The notes beneath the pieces were generated by a model. That model did no database searches. It worked only from the letters and a program-made list of their open reading frames with translations, and was not told the DNA's origin. 50,214 nt of DNA from Streptomyces toyocaensis (GTDB lineage: Bacteria > Actinomycetota > Actinomycetes > Streptomycetales > Streptomycetaceae), in assembly GCF_000725125.1 (NCBI RefSeq), contig NZ_JFCB01000043.1, positions 1 through 50,214 of the forward strand. Direction: 5' to 3'. Position 1 is the stretch's first letter; each line of letters begins with the position of its first letter. Of this stretch, positions 1 to 8,999 are shown in pieces. The position numbers and the translations under genes were made by a program.

Positions 1-1528
1 GTTCCGGCCCCGCCATGAGCCTCATGACGCCCGAGACGGTCCTCCCCGCCGACGCGGGGGTGTTCCGCCAGTAGGTAGGAGAGGCGGTGCGCTGCTCGCG
101 TCCTCCCCGCCGACGCGGGGGTGTTCCGGCGGACTCGTGACCGGGCAGTTCGGTCCCTGCGTCCTCCCCGCCGACGCGGGGGTGTTCCGCGCCTCAGCGC
201 CGGGCGCGGTATGCGGGTGCGGTCCTCCCCGCCGACGCGGGGGTGTTCCGGCGATCAGCCGGAGCAGCGCGGCCACGTGTATGTCCTCCCCGCCGACGCG
301 GGGGTGTTCCGACGTTTGCGGTGTTCGTCTCCACGCCGCCCAGGTCCTCCCCGCCGACGCGGGGGTGTTCCGACGGTGATTCCCTCATTGCGCTGGGCCT
401 CACCGTCCTCCCCGCCGACGCGGGGTGTTCCGCGGTCCAGGTCCCACGACGTCGGGTCGAAGCCGTCCTCCCCGCCGACGGGGGGGTGTTCCGTCGCCGC
501 CCTTGTCGGCGCCCTTCTGGAACCCGTCATCCCCGCCGACGCGGGGGTGTTCCGGCCCGCACGGAGTGGGAGCGGGCCTGGCGGCAGTCCTCCCCGCCGA
601 CGCGGGGGTGTTCCGCTCGGCGACGCCCTCACCGACACCCCGGCCTGGTCCTCCCCGCCGACGCGGGGGTGTTCCGGACCACTGCTACGGGCTCGTCCGC
701 GCCACCAGCGTCCTCCCCGCCGACGCGGGGCTGTTCCAACCTTCCGGGAAGGTCGTTGCCGAGAACACCAGTCCTCCCTACCGACGCGGGGTGTTCCGGC
801 GCGCGAGATGATAGAAGGCGTGTTGTCCGGGTCCTACCTGCCGACGGGGGTGCTCCGTTCGCCATGCGCGAGAACGTGGTGCTGGAGGTGTCCTCCCCGC
901 CGACGTGGGGGTGTTCCGCGGATCCGCTCCGAGGGCCGCCTGCGCGTCACGTCCTCCCCGCCCACGCGGGGGTGTTCCACCCTGTTTCCGGATCCCGTGC
1001 CCAGACCCGGTGTCCTCCTCGCCGACGTGGGAGTGTTCCACGCAGGTCGATCGCGGACAGTTCGGTGGCGAGGTCCTCCCCGCCGACGCGGGGGTGTTCC
1101 GTAGTCCCCGGTGATGATGTTCGGTCCCGGGCGGTCCTCCCCGCCGACGTGGGGGTGTTCCGACCTTCGCCAGCTCGGCGGCACCACTGCCGTGGTCCTC
1201 CCGCCGACGCGGGGGTGTTCCGCACGTATTCTCTGTCGTCGCTGCGGTCATTCTGTCCTCCCCGCCGACGCGGGGGTGTTCCGTGGTCTGTCGTGGAGGC
1301 CGATGATGTGAAGCAGGTCCTCCCCGCCGACGCGGGGATGTTCCGGCTGGGGGTCCACCAGGCCCTGCGAGGGGTTCGTCCTCCCCGCCGACGCGTGGGT
1401 GTTCCGCGGAGGAGCACCGGCTCCCGCCGCTGTGCTGGGTCCTCTCCGCTGACGCGGGGGTGTTCCGGCGGCGACCTGTTCGGGGGTGCTCGTGATGCCG
1501 TCCTCCCCGCCGACGCGGGGGTGTTCCG
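1..1528 (+). CRISPR. CRISPR array 1, type I-E-like, left end cut by window
   Basis: The array has 25 complete 29-bp repeats at a 60-62 bp period, starting at 39, 100, 161, 222 and so on to 1500, plus the last six bases of another repeat at positions 1-6. Repeats begin GTCCTCCCCGCC and end GGGGGTGTTCCG, with an inner CCCCGC/GCGGGG stem. Spacers are about 32 bp. A 29-bp repeat with a 32-bp spacer is the type I-E pattern, and comparison with the E. coli repeat suggests transcription on the plus strand with the leader off the left edge. Several repeats are mutated (405, 465, 526, 771, 831, 951, 1012), and the one at 831 is badly degraded. No cas gene lies in this window, so interference would need Cas proteins encoded elsewhere. 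Confidence 0.97.
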
Positions 1529-1530
1529 GA

Positions 1531-1854
1531 GATGACTATGTGTTCCGTCTGAACGTCCCCGCCCACCTCGCCTCCTACGCCGGCCTCGCTCCCGCCACCC
1601 GCAGCTCGGGCTCCTCGATCCACGGCGAACAACCCTCCCGCCGCGGAAACAAGCAGCTCAAACGGGCCTTCTTCCTCTCCGCGTTCGCCGCCCTGGCCGA
1701 CCCGGCCTCCCGCACCTACTACGACAAGAAGATCAGCCAGGGCAAGCACCACACCCAAGCCCTCCTCTGCCTCGCCCGGCGCCGGGCCGACGTCCTCTTC
1801 GCCATGCTCCGCGACGGCACCTTTTACGAGCCGCAGCCAGCAGCGGTCACATGA
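1531..1854 (+). mobile_element. IS110/IS116-family transposase remnant (C-terminal part)
   Basis: The reading frame that emerges just after the last repeat of array 1 matches the C-terminal part of IS110/IS116/IS902 transposases. It contains ASYAGLAPATRSSG, HGEQPSRRGNKQLKRAFF and a YYDKK segment, and it stops at 1852-1854. Only about 100 residues remain. The N-terminal DEDD catalytic domain is missing and the frame is fused to CRISPR sequence, so the element cannot be active. The remnant sits exactly between the end of array 1 and the downstream gene, which suggests that insertion or later deletion split one original CRISPR locus into two arrays. Confidence 0.85.
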
Positions 1855-1855
1855 C

Positions 1856-2329
1856 CTACGGGCCGGCCAGCAGCAGCACACGGTCGGCCTCGACGCCGAA
1901 GCCTAAAACCGGGTGGAGCGGATCGGACTCCGGGCTCAGCAACACCGGCTTGCCGAGCCGACGCCCGATTACCCGCAGCAGACGACACAGCACATTCATG
2001 CCGTACTGCCCCTGCAACTCCCGCAGATCAACGTCAAAGTCGATCGAGCCAGTCTCATACGGACGAAAGATCACCAGGAATCCAGGAACCGGCCAGACCC
2101 TCAGCACCACGTCGGCGCCCTCACCACGGGCCAGCATCTCCGCAGCCCTCGGCAGCCGGGCCACAGCACCGTCCTCGGAGTACTCGCACGACCACCCCTG
2201 CGACCGAACGAGATCAAGCACCGCCTGCCAGTCCTCCACCGAGGTATCCGGGACACGGACGTCCGGCAGCGACCCCATCAACTCGGGAGCAAAGAAGCTC
2301 TTGACGTCATCCCATAGCAGGTCAGGCAT
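1856..2329 (-). CDS. hypothetical protein, 157 aa
   Basis: The start is placed at the ATG of MPDLLWDDVKSFF; an upstream GTG at 2350 is possible. The protein is acidic and soluble, with no signal peptide or membrane segment. Its middle reads FRPYETGSIDFDVDLRELQG and its end is rich in Pro and Leu. I recall similar proteins of about 150-160 residues in Streptomyces genomes, but no function that I can name. Coding quality is good. The gene stands between the two CRISPR arrays on the opposite strand, and its stop codon is one base from that of the IS110 remnant, so it may be cargo or a bystander of the event that split the arrays. Confidence 0.72.
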   Translation of the reverse strand: MPDLLWDDVKSFFAPELMGSLPDVRVPDTSVEDWQAVLDLVRSQGWSCEYSEDGAVARLPRAAEMLARGEGADVVLRVWPVPGFLVIFRPYETGSIDFDVDLRELQGQYGMNVLCRLLRVIGRRLGKPVLLSPESDPLHPVLGFGVEADRVLLLAGP

Positions 2330-2538
2330 CACGCCATGCTGCCTTGCCACTCACCGAAACGCAGCCCGATTCCCTTGACGAGACCCATAGGGGCACCCCC
2401 CCACACACACCACGACCCCGAGCCACAACCGGCCGATAGAGTCACAACCAGCGATCCCCGCACCGCCCGCACCTTGACTCAACAACACACCAAAACCACA
2501 CCCGCCAACTGCCCCTTACGCACTACTCCGACAACACC
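2330..2538. other. intergenic, A/C-rich stretch before array 2
   Basis: No gene is seen. The last 100 bases are unusually A/C-rich for this replicon and include a TTGACT box near 2475. This could be a remnant CRISPR leader or a promoter for array 2. The first repeats of array 2 are degenerate, which argues against an actively acquiring leader end. Confidence 0.3.
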
Positions 2539-3723
2539 GCCTCCCCGCCGACGCAGGGGGTGTTCCGGACGAGGGCGAGTTCTACACGTACAGGGACGGA
2601 CCCTCCTCGCCGACGCAGGAGTGCTCCGCGGCGGTCAGTGCGGATCAAGGGAGGCGACCGGTCCTCCCCGCCGACGTGGGGGTGTTCCGGCGATCCAGTC
2701 GGCGACATGCTCGGCGTAGCCTCCTCCCCGCCGACGCGGGGTAATCCGCAGTCCGGGCGACGGCCCAGGTTCTTCCCGCCGTTCTCCCTGCCAACGCGGG
2801 GGTGTTCCGTAGTCGCGGTGGTTGTGCTCGCTCAGGCAGCGGTCCTCCCCACCGACGCGGGGGTGTTTCGCCGGTCCGCGAGCTCACTGTCCGCACCGTG
2901 GAGTCCTCCCCGCCGATGCGGGGGTGTTCCGGCCCTCGCGGCGTACCCTGTGCCGGTCGCCGTGTCCTCCCCGCCGACGCGGGGGTGTTCCGTACGCGGA
3001 GGACTGGGACCTTCTGCACTCCGTGTCCTCCCGCCGACGCGGGGGTGTTCCGGCGCACGACCCGACCACCGGCCGGGCCGTCGGGTCCTCCCCGCCGACG
3101 CAGGGGTGTTCCGAACTCTGCCTCAGCCTCGACCTGGTGGTGCGCGTCCTCCCCGCCGACGCGGGGGTATTCCGCAGCAGGCCGAGGCATTGGCGGAGGT
3201 GGCGCGGGCCCTTCCCGCTGGCGCGGGGTGTTCCGTCGAAGCGTTCGGGGACGAACTGCGGGCCCGGGTCCTCCCCGCCGACGCAGGGGTGTTCCGCTGC
3301 GGTACGGCCTGCCCGTCGCGTCGTCCATGTCCTCCCCGCCGACGCGGGGGTGTTCCGCCCGCTCCCGGAAGAAGTTGCGGCCTGGCTCGGTCCTCCCCAC
3401 CGACGCGGGGGTGTTCCGGTGATCGGGGAGGCGCCGCCGGGGTACGTCGTATCCTCCCCGCCGACGCGGGGGTGTTCCGCAGGCCAAGGACGGGTGGATG
3501 ACGCCCGCGCAGTCCTCCCCGCCGACGCGGGGGTGTTCCGGCGGCCGGGACCCTCGCGCCCTACATGTGGCGGTCCTCCCCGCCGACGCGGGGGTGTTCC
3601 GTCGACATAGGTGGACGTCACGTTGAGGGGCGGGGCCTCCCCGCCGACGCGGGGGTGTTCCGGAGATGTGACGTCATGGCGCTCTGTCCGACCTGTCCTC
3701 CCCGCCACCGCCGCGGTCTTCCG
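2539..3723 (+). CRISPR. CRISPR array 2, same repeat family as array 1
   Basis: There are 20 repeats at about a 61-bp period, starting at 2539, 2600, 2661, 2721, 2782, 2842, 2903 and on to 3695. They share the GTCCTCCCCGCC...GTGTTCCG consensus with array 1 in the same orientation. The first two repeats, those at 2721, 2782 and 3207, and the last at 3695 are clearly diverged. The degenerate last repeat fits a leader-distal end. Spacers of about 32 bp all look different from one another by eye. Matching orientation and repeat type suggest that arrays 1 and 2 were once one locus. Confidence 0.96.
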
Positions 3724-3814
3724 CCGGTACACGCTGAAGCCGGTGGGAGAGCCGTACGACTCCACCGTCGCCTACATCGAAGCCCACTACCTCGTCGACT
3801 GACGAACGCACGAC
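3724..3814 (+). other. open tail after array 2 (possible gene remnant)
   Basis: A frame running out of the last repeat encodes RYTLKPVGEPYDSTVAYIEA and stops at 3802, just before a terminator. It reads like the end of a real protein but has no start or upstream part, so it may be the 3' end of a gene displaced by the array. The terminator may end the CRISPR transcript. Confidence 0.3.
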
Positions 3815-3844
3815 GGCCCGGCAACCTGTGACGGTTGCCGGGCC
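3815..3844. terminator. strong hairpin terminator
   Basis: GGCCCGGCAACC at 3815-3826 pairs perfectly with GGTTGCCGGGCC at 3833-3844. It lies between the CRISPR array (plus strand) and the convergent gene ending at 3868, so it probably serves both directions. Confidence 0.8.
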
Positions 3845-3867
3845 CTCGCTCTGCTCGGGTCATACTC

Positions 3868-4803
3868 TCAGGGCCGCTTAGCTCCTCTACATAGGCTGCA
3901 TGAGCCATCATGTGACGCACCTACCGTCACCTCGCAGCGGGGACATTGCGACGGGTAGAGCTGGTTTGCCAGTGATGCCACGACATGCCGCATGAGTTCT
4001 CGAGGGCAGTGATTGGGGCATCCGCCCCAATCACTGCCTAGATCACTGAGCCGCACCCGGAAAAGGACTCCGCAGAGAGCACAGCAGACAGTCCATGCAG
4101 CGGTAGCACTGCGGAACGGTTCCACCGCCTCAAGCTCATACTTCACGAGCTCCGCCTCAGCTTCGCGAGCTGCCAGCTTCCGGGCCGGGATGACAGCAGG
4201 TTCGTGCCGCTCCTCGGCCCGCTGAACCTTTTTCCAGGCGCGAACCCAGTCCCCCCACGAACGCTCGGGTACAGCGCAGGCGTGCAGGAGGGCCATCAGC
4301 TGTCGCTGGCTGGTGAGGAAGGACTGCCGGGTGAGTATGCGGTGGGCGGCAGAGCGGGACAGTGGTCCAAGCTCGGGCCGTTGCTCCACCCTGGCTTCCA
4401 TAATGCGATAGCTGAACCCGCTGCGCTCACGCAGATCCAGCAGTGCCCTGCCCATATCCGCCCGGTCCGCGATCAAGTCAGGACGAGGCGCCTTCCCGGG
4501 TGTGATCGTCAATGCGCGTCGCCGGTCCCGCCTTCCTTCAGCTTCACGGGCTTTCTCCCACAACTCGCGTGCTTCGCCCTCACCGACGGCTACACCGCAG
4601 CCTTCCTCGTACGTCAGGACCACCTGCAGTGTGGGCAGGATGACCCCTCCTGAAGCACGCTGCAGGGTGGTGGCACCGATCTTGGTGCGGGTCGCCAGCG
4701 CAGCATTGGTGAGGCCGGCACGGGCCCGACACCAGCGGAGGTGCAACGCAAGCTTGCCAAGAGGGCTGCTCGGGCGAGGAACCGGATTCTCGGTACGCCC
4801 CAT
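3868..4803 (-). CDS. XRE-type HTH regulator with cysteine-rich C-terminus, 311 aa
   Basis: The start is the ATG of MGRTENPVPRPSSPL. An open frame extends further upstream, but its composition there is not protein-like and a membrane protein gene occupies another frame. Residues 13-75 form an HTH (LALHLRWCRARAGLTNAALA, then KIGATTLQRA), and a second HTH-like segment follows near 120-170 (LLDLRERSGFSYRIMEAR, SRSAAHRIL). The last 70 residues have several Cys pairs (CCALC, CPNHC, CPRC, CSLC), which probably bind zinc. Tandem HTH with a treble-clef-like tail is common in actinobacterial regulators of unknown target. It starts 5 nt after the stop of the small membrane protein gene and has no clear ribosome site of its own, so it is probably translationally coupled. 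Confidence 0.75.
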   Translation of the reverse strand: MGRTENPVPRPSSPLGKLALHLRWCRARAGLTNAALATRTKIGATTLQRASGGVILPTLQVVLTYEEGCGVAVGEGEARELWEKAREAEGRRDRRRALTITPGKAPRPDLIADRADMGRALLDLRERSGFSYRIMEARVEQRPELGPLSRSAAHRILTRQSFLTSQRQLMALLHACAVPERSWGDWVRAWKKVQRAEERHEPAVIPARKLAAREAEAELVKYELEAVEPFRSATAAWTVCCALCGVLFRVRLSDLGSDWGGCPNHCPRELMRHVVASLANQLYPSQCPRCEVTVGASHDGSCSLCRGAKRP

Positions 4804-4808
4804 GTCAC

Positions 4809-5072
4809 TTATCGCATCGACGACGACGGTGTCCCAGCGAGGCGGCGCAGCCCTGTGGCCACTGCCCCGGTGGCCAACTGCGTCAGCCCCACGGCCAGCA
4901 GTCCCGCGGCGGCCAGCCGGGACATCATTTCGTTGATCGGCATCCCGCCTTTCGTCAACATGGCGGCCACGACAACGACCACCACGATGACGAGCGCCTC
5001 CGCTCCGGCAAGACGGCGATGAGCAGGACTGCCGTGAGAGACGCACAGAGGTGCACGAACCTCCATAGGCAT
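4809..5072 (-). CDS. small membrane protein, 87 aa
   Basis: The start is the ATG at 5072 (MPMEVRAPLCVSHG), preceded by AGGAG seven bases upstream. Two hydrophobic segments are visible: ALVIVVVVVVAAMLTKG near residues 25-41 and RLAAAGLLAVGLTQLATGAV near 50-70. The C-terminus is basic. It lies immediately upstream of, and almost touches, the HTH gene, so the two form a likely operon with a membrane partner for the regulator. No family is recognised. Confidence 0.6.
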   Translation of the reverse strand: MPMEVRAPLCVSHGSPAHRRLAGAEALVIVVVVVVAAMLTKGGMPINEMMSRLAAAGLLAVGLTQLATGAVATGLRRLAGTPSSSMR

Positions 5073-5722
5073 GAGGTAGCTCCTGACGTAATGCCACGGC
5101 CTTCGAGCCGTGGACTGGCTGGCTCCAACAACTGGTCCTATGCCACGGGCAGTTGACGCTGCGTCGCGACTGGACAGCATGGTGCCACTACAGAAGGTCG
5201 TCGACAGCCCATTCATGCAGGATTGTCTCGTCATCCGATTGGTCGAGGACTTACTTTTCTACGCACGTAGGTCGTGGGACGCCTTGTGTTCAAAGCAGGT
5301 GAGCGGCTCCACCTGGGGATACGCCGCGCCTGACCGGGCCGATGAAGCACTCGGCCACCACAGCGAACCACTTTCCTGCACCACGTCCCACTTCTGTTTG
5401 CCGCGGTGGGACCACCGCTGGCACGATTCCTTCAGTTCCGTACGTGACTGGCTCCAACAACCTTCCGCACGGATTTGGTCGCCCGTGTTGACGCACGGCC
5501 GATCCGACAGCCGGCTCCGACTCAGCGCGGAGCCGGCTGCTGATCTTGCTTGAATCCGCGCTCATCGTCCGGTTCTCCCAGGAGCCCGAACGCCGCCTGG
5601 CTTGCTGGCGCGTCTACTCCCACGCACCTGCGCCAGTCCTGCGGAGGGTCTGCGCCCAAGGCATCAGACAGGGCTTGTGATGCCGTCGCTGGTTGTCGTG
5701 GCCCGTACCTGTATAGACCCGT
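5073..5722. other. 650-bp stretch with no supported gene
   Basis: Open frames exist on both strands, but none has protein-like composition or a good ribosome site. A plus-strand frame near 5550-5680 (ESALIVRFSQEPERRLACWR) ends abruptly and could be a gene fragment. The stretch is less GC-rich than its surroundings and is probably decayed DNA. Confidence 0.4.
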
Positions 5723-7090
5723 CTACGGAGCGGGGTGCCGTACAAGCCGGCGCAGGCGTGCTTCGACCTCGTACCGGTTGAGTCGCTTGGTGCGGGCGTA
5801 GTGCGTCACCGCGGCCTGCGTGGCTTCCGCGGCCTGGAGCCATACCTGGCGTTGGAGGTTCCGCTCGGAGTGGTCGTCGAGCTGTTGCAGCTTCAAGTGG
5901 GCGGCGTCGGCGGCCTGCTGAAGTGTGATCAGTTCGCTGGGCAGTCCCGTCGTGGTGTCGGTGGCCTGCGGGGTGTGGGCTTCGCGCTGTGTGAGGGCTG
6001 GAGGCGCCGTCTCGAGGGTCGGGGGTGTGGTCTCGGCGGCCGGGGCAGCAGGCTGTAGCGGCAGTGCGGTCAGGAGGGGACGGGTTGCCGGAAAGTCGTC
6101 CGGAGGGGGCGAGTCCTGCGCGGTGGGCGGGGCGGTGGCCGGCTGGCAGGTGGGGCGGTTGCGGCTGGCGCCGGTCGCGTGGGTGTCCTCGCGTTCGGGC
6201 GGCAGGCGGGTGTCGTCGCTGTCCAGATCCTCCAAGCGGTCGCGGTCGACGTTGGTCACCCAGTAGCGGTGCACCGTCTTCCCGGCACGGAACTGGATGG
6301 GCACGATGGTGCCGGCGGCGGTCTGGCGGACCATGTCGTCGAACAGGACGTCGCGAGGCTTGGCCGTGGCATGGGCCTTGCCGCAGCGCCGGACGCCGTG
6401 GGGGCAGGGGTAGAGAGCGCCGGTGTCGCAGTGCCAGAAGTCCAGAACACGGAAGCCGGAGACGATCCGCAGGTCACCGTTGCGGGCGATGACATGGGCG
6501 GGGAGGCGGTCGCTGCGGGTCCAGTGAGTGTCGTTGCGCTGGGCATAGGCGAGGCGGTCGGTGTGCCAGGCCGGAGTGATGCCGTTCTTGGCGGCCTTGC
6601 CCGCGCGGGCCCGTACGCCGCGCAGGCCGCGCTCGTCGATGGTGGAGAGCTGGACTTCCCAGCCGATGCGGCGGCCGTCGGCTCCTTCGATGAGGGTGTC
6701 GGTCTGGATCCAGGTGCGGCCCACCCGGGTGCGGACCTCGCTGTCGCCGCCGAAGCCGCCCTCCTGCGCGGCGCGCAGGATACGTTCCTGGTAGGCCTTG
6801 TGCTCATCGCTCATGGGGACGCTGTGGCGTTCTTCGTCCTCGCGACGTTCGTGGACGGCCTCGCGCCGGCCGCCGCGCATACGCAGGTGCATCGGGGCCT
6901 CGACGCCCATGTCGCGGCACACTCCCCCGCACTGCAGATCCCGCTCACTGACCGGCACACCGCGGCGCCCATAGAAGCGGTCCGTCGCATAGATCAGATC
7001 CCACAGCCCGGGGAACTCCGGATGGTCCAAGTCGTCCCGGGTCAGATCCAGAAGAATCCGGAAGTTCTTGTGCCAGACAACATTCGCCAA
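5723..7090 (-). CDS. CoiA-like nuclease family protein, 455 aa
   Basis: The protein opens MANVVWHKNFRILLDLTRDD from a TTG start, with GAGGGCGG upstream. The N-terminal 260 residues are compact and contain DGRRIGWEVQLS near 140, matching the D...(E)xQ active-site pattern of PD-(D/E)XK nucleases in the competence protein CoiA group. A cysteine-containing segment (FWHCDTGALYPCPHGVRRC) follows near 220. Residues about 300-380 are a Pro/Ala/Thr-rich linker, and the end (about 385-455) is helical with RRLVRHPAP at the terminus. Proteins opening in nearly this way are frequent in Streptomyces genomes and are annotated as competence protein CoiA-like. CoiA acts on incoming DNA in naturally competent bacteria, but the role in Streptomyces is unknown; processing of transferred DNA is a guess. 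Confidence 0.75.
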   Translation of the reverse strand: MANVVWHKNFRILLDLTRDDLDHPEFPGLWDLIYATDRFYGRRGVPVSERDLQCGGVCRDMGVEAPMHLRMRGGRREAVHERREDEERHSVPMSDEHKAYQERILRAAQEGGFGGDSEVRTRVGRTWIQTDTLIEGADGRRIGWEVQLSTIDERGLRGVRARAGKAAKNGITPAWHTDRLAYAQRNDTHWTRSDRLPAHVIARNGDLRIVSGFRVLDFWHCDTGALYPCPHGVRRCGKAHATAKPRDVLFDDMVRQTAAGTIVPIQFRAGKTVHRYWVTNVDRDRLEDLDSDDTRLPPEREDTHATGASRNRPTCQPATAPPTAQDSPPPDDFPATRPLLTALPLQPAAPAAETTPPTLETAPPALTQREAHTPQATDTTTGLPSELITLQQAADAAHLKLQQLDDHSERNLQRQVWLQAAEATQAAVTHYARTKRLNRYEVEARLRRLVRHPAP

Positions 7091-7423
7091 CTCACACCGC
7101 CCTCACCATCGCAGGTCACTACTTCGACGGTAAGACCAGGCACTGACAATGCGGCAGGAGCCGGATCAGCCATCACAAAACCCGACAACCGGCCGTCCCC
7201 GGACGGGCGGCGCGGCGACCCCGAGGTGGGTCAACTGCTCGACCGGAGCCGACACCTCTTCAGCGACCACATACTGCGCCGACGCAAGTGGGAAGCCGGG
7301 GTGGACAGCCGAGACTGCACCGCGGTCCAGAACTCTGCTCAGCACTCGCCGCCAGGTGGCCCAGGTGACAACACACCTGCCTGCTCAGTCACGCTTCAGC
7401 ACGCAGGGCGACGCGCTGCACCC
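7091..7423. other. intergenic between CoiA-like gene and tpg remnant
   Basis: No convincing gene or hairpin is seen. The 5' part probably holds the promoter of the CoiA-like gene. The rest looks like decayed sequence. Confidence 0.4.
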
Positions 7424-7753
7424 CTACAAGTCGAATTGCACGCGCTCAACGCCGGTGAACTCCACTTCCAGGTCGACCGCGCGACCGCCGTCGCGGAAGT
7501 ACACCTCGCCGAGGGCCTCTCCGGCGAGAGTGCGCAGCTGCTGTTCGCTGGCGTCGTGGGTGGCGAGAAGGCGTGCTCGAGGGCCCGAGGGGAAGTGGCG
7601 AATGCGGGCGTCGTCGGTGGTGCCGCGCCGCGGCTGTGAAGTCGAACCGGACGCAGGTGTGTCGACGACGAGTCCAGTGGCGGTGGCGGCTTGGCGGCGG
7701 GCGCGCTCGCGTAACGCGGCCTCCAAGCGCTGGGCGAGGTCGGCGCGGGGCCA
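7424..7753 (-). pseudogene. 5'-truncated second copy of tpg
   Basis: From RWPRADLAQRLEAAL to the stop, the frame parallels the intact tpg at 9000-9554: ARRQAATATG, GTTDDARIRH, ASEQQLRTLAGEALGEVYF, RDGGRAVDLEVEFT and a final QFDL. The first 60 or so residues, including the HTH and the SAGAQMRYLVKQLKG block, are missing. A segment is lost in the middle (the RWQPRVRAQ equivalent), and LPPQYAARLFD has become GPRARLLATHD. The copy has the same orientation as tpg and lies about 1.5 kb from it, so it is either a decayed tandem duplication or a relic of another telomere system. Confidence 0.85.
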
Positions 7754-8188
7754 GCGTCGAGTGGTCTGTGAGTAGCGGTCACAACTCGCTAACCCACCAA
7801 TGCTGTTGAGACTAGAACTACAGGGGGGCGCGTTCACCTGGAACGCGTGCTTCCTGTGTGATGTTGGGCACGCAGCGTAAGGGAACTGGCACGCCGTACC
7901 CGACGTACCGTCAGGATGCTCCGCAGCTAGGGGCCTACGGAATCCGCAACGGACCGTCTGAGTGGGCCGACTGTCACCCCTTCATGGCACGGGGTGCCTA
8001 TACCCCCTACAAGGGCCGAAGGATGACGCGACAGCGGATGCTGCGGCGCTCCGGTATCGTTCGGCCATCTGTCACCCCCAGGGGCTCGTGCATGTCGTGC
8101 CTCCCCGGGGAGTCCACGAAGGCCGTGGGTCTCTCCTGGGGACCTGCGAAATCCGCAGGCTCCACAGGAAGTGGGGTGATAGATCCTG
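7754..8188. other. intergenic with no supported gene
   Basis: No gene is seen. Near 8090-8160 there are imperfect inverted repeats (CTCCCCGGGGAG, CCTGGGGACC, CTGCGAAATCCGCAG) ahead of a small plus-strand frame, which could be regulatory. Confidence 0.35.
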
Positions 8189-8311
8189 ATGGCAACGCAG
8201 CAACTGCCGGAGGGGCACTGCCGTTGTTGCAGCAAGCGGAGTCGGTCCCAACGGGCCGCCCGCTGGCTGGGGCCGGCCTACCGGATCGTGCGGGACTACT
8301 GGCCCTGGTAA
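8189..8311 (+). CDS. small basic protein, 40 aa, cysteine motif
   Basis: The frame opens ATG, encodes MATQQLPEGHCRCCSKRSRS and ends RIVRDYWPW. A purine-rich GGAAGTGGGG precedes the start, and a clean terminator follows ten bases after the stop. The HCRCC motif plus a Trp/Tyr-rich end look like a real small protein rather than noise. No family can be named. Confidence 0.45.
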   Translation: MATQQLPEGHCRCCSKRSRSQRAARWLGPAYRIVRDYWPW

Positions 8312-8320
8312 CGCGAAAAG

Positions 8321-8340
8321 CCCCGACCTAACGGTCGGGG
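8321..8340 (+). terminator. hairpin terminator
   Basis: CCCCGACC (8321-8328) pairs with GGTCGGGG (8333-8340) around a TAAC loop, preceded by GAAAAG. It ends the transcript of the 40-aa frame. Confidence 0.7.
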
Positions 8341-8999
8341 CCGCGCTGCAGACGGTGCGCTGAGGAAGGCCTCATCCTGTGCTTTGGCCTGCCGGGGTGG
8401 GGCCTTCCGTCCATCCGAATGCGGTTACCGCCGCGTAAGGCAAGCAGATACGCGCATCTGTGGCGTTCCTCACACCCGGTCGCGGCGACTTCCCCATCCT
8501 GCCTCACATCGCGGTGATCGTGCGACTACTGGTCACATGTTGATCTGCGCGGATCGGACCTTTGATACGGGTAACACCCCAGCTTGAGCCTAGTTTGGAA
8601 GGCATTTCCCTACATAAGTGTGAGGCACATCACACCCCTGGATGGGTGAGTGTGGTGCGGCGACCACTGGTCGCATTGGGCGTTTTGCCAGGGGTTCGCT
8701 AGGGAGAGCAGGCCGGAATATCTGGCTCCGCCTGTGAGCGGAGGTACTTTACCGGCAAGGTCTGACAACGGGACATCCGTGACACGCGACAGCAGCCTAC
8801 CGAGACAGTAGAGCAGGCCACTGACAGCGCCTCGAGGCCACCGGCCAGTGCAATCGACCGTACGCAGTAGCACCACAACCTCCGGCAACAACCGTGCCCA
8901 CAACTCCAGGCAAGCGGCCAATGCCTGGCGGCGAGAGTTCTGCGCCCTGCTGCTGGCCGCGCCCCGGCGCGAAGAAGGAGGGTGGCCCCGGGCGTCCCG
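8341..8999. other. 650-bp stretch downstream of tpg, no supported gene
   Basis: A minus-strand frame at 8610-8921 is mildly hydrophobic, but it has no ribosome site and its composition is poor, so it is not called. The stretch 8540-8660 is A/T-richer than average. Nothing else is recognised. Confidence 0.4.

Noticed and set aside
22..3765. Long open frames on both strands through the CRISPR arrays, rich in PPRRRGGVP or GTPPRRRGG repeats
   Set aside because: They are translations of the CRISPR repeat; the 61-bp period keeps frames open. No real protein.
6179..7639. 486-residue plus-strand frame across the CoiA-like gene and tpg remnant
   Set aside because: The composition is shadow-like and it crosses two real minus-strand genes.
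8610..8921. 103-residue hydrophobic minus-strand frame downstream of tpg
   Set aside because: It has no ribosome site, unlikely codon choice and no recognisable similarity. Left as intergenic.
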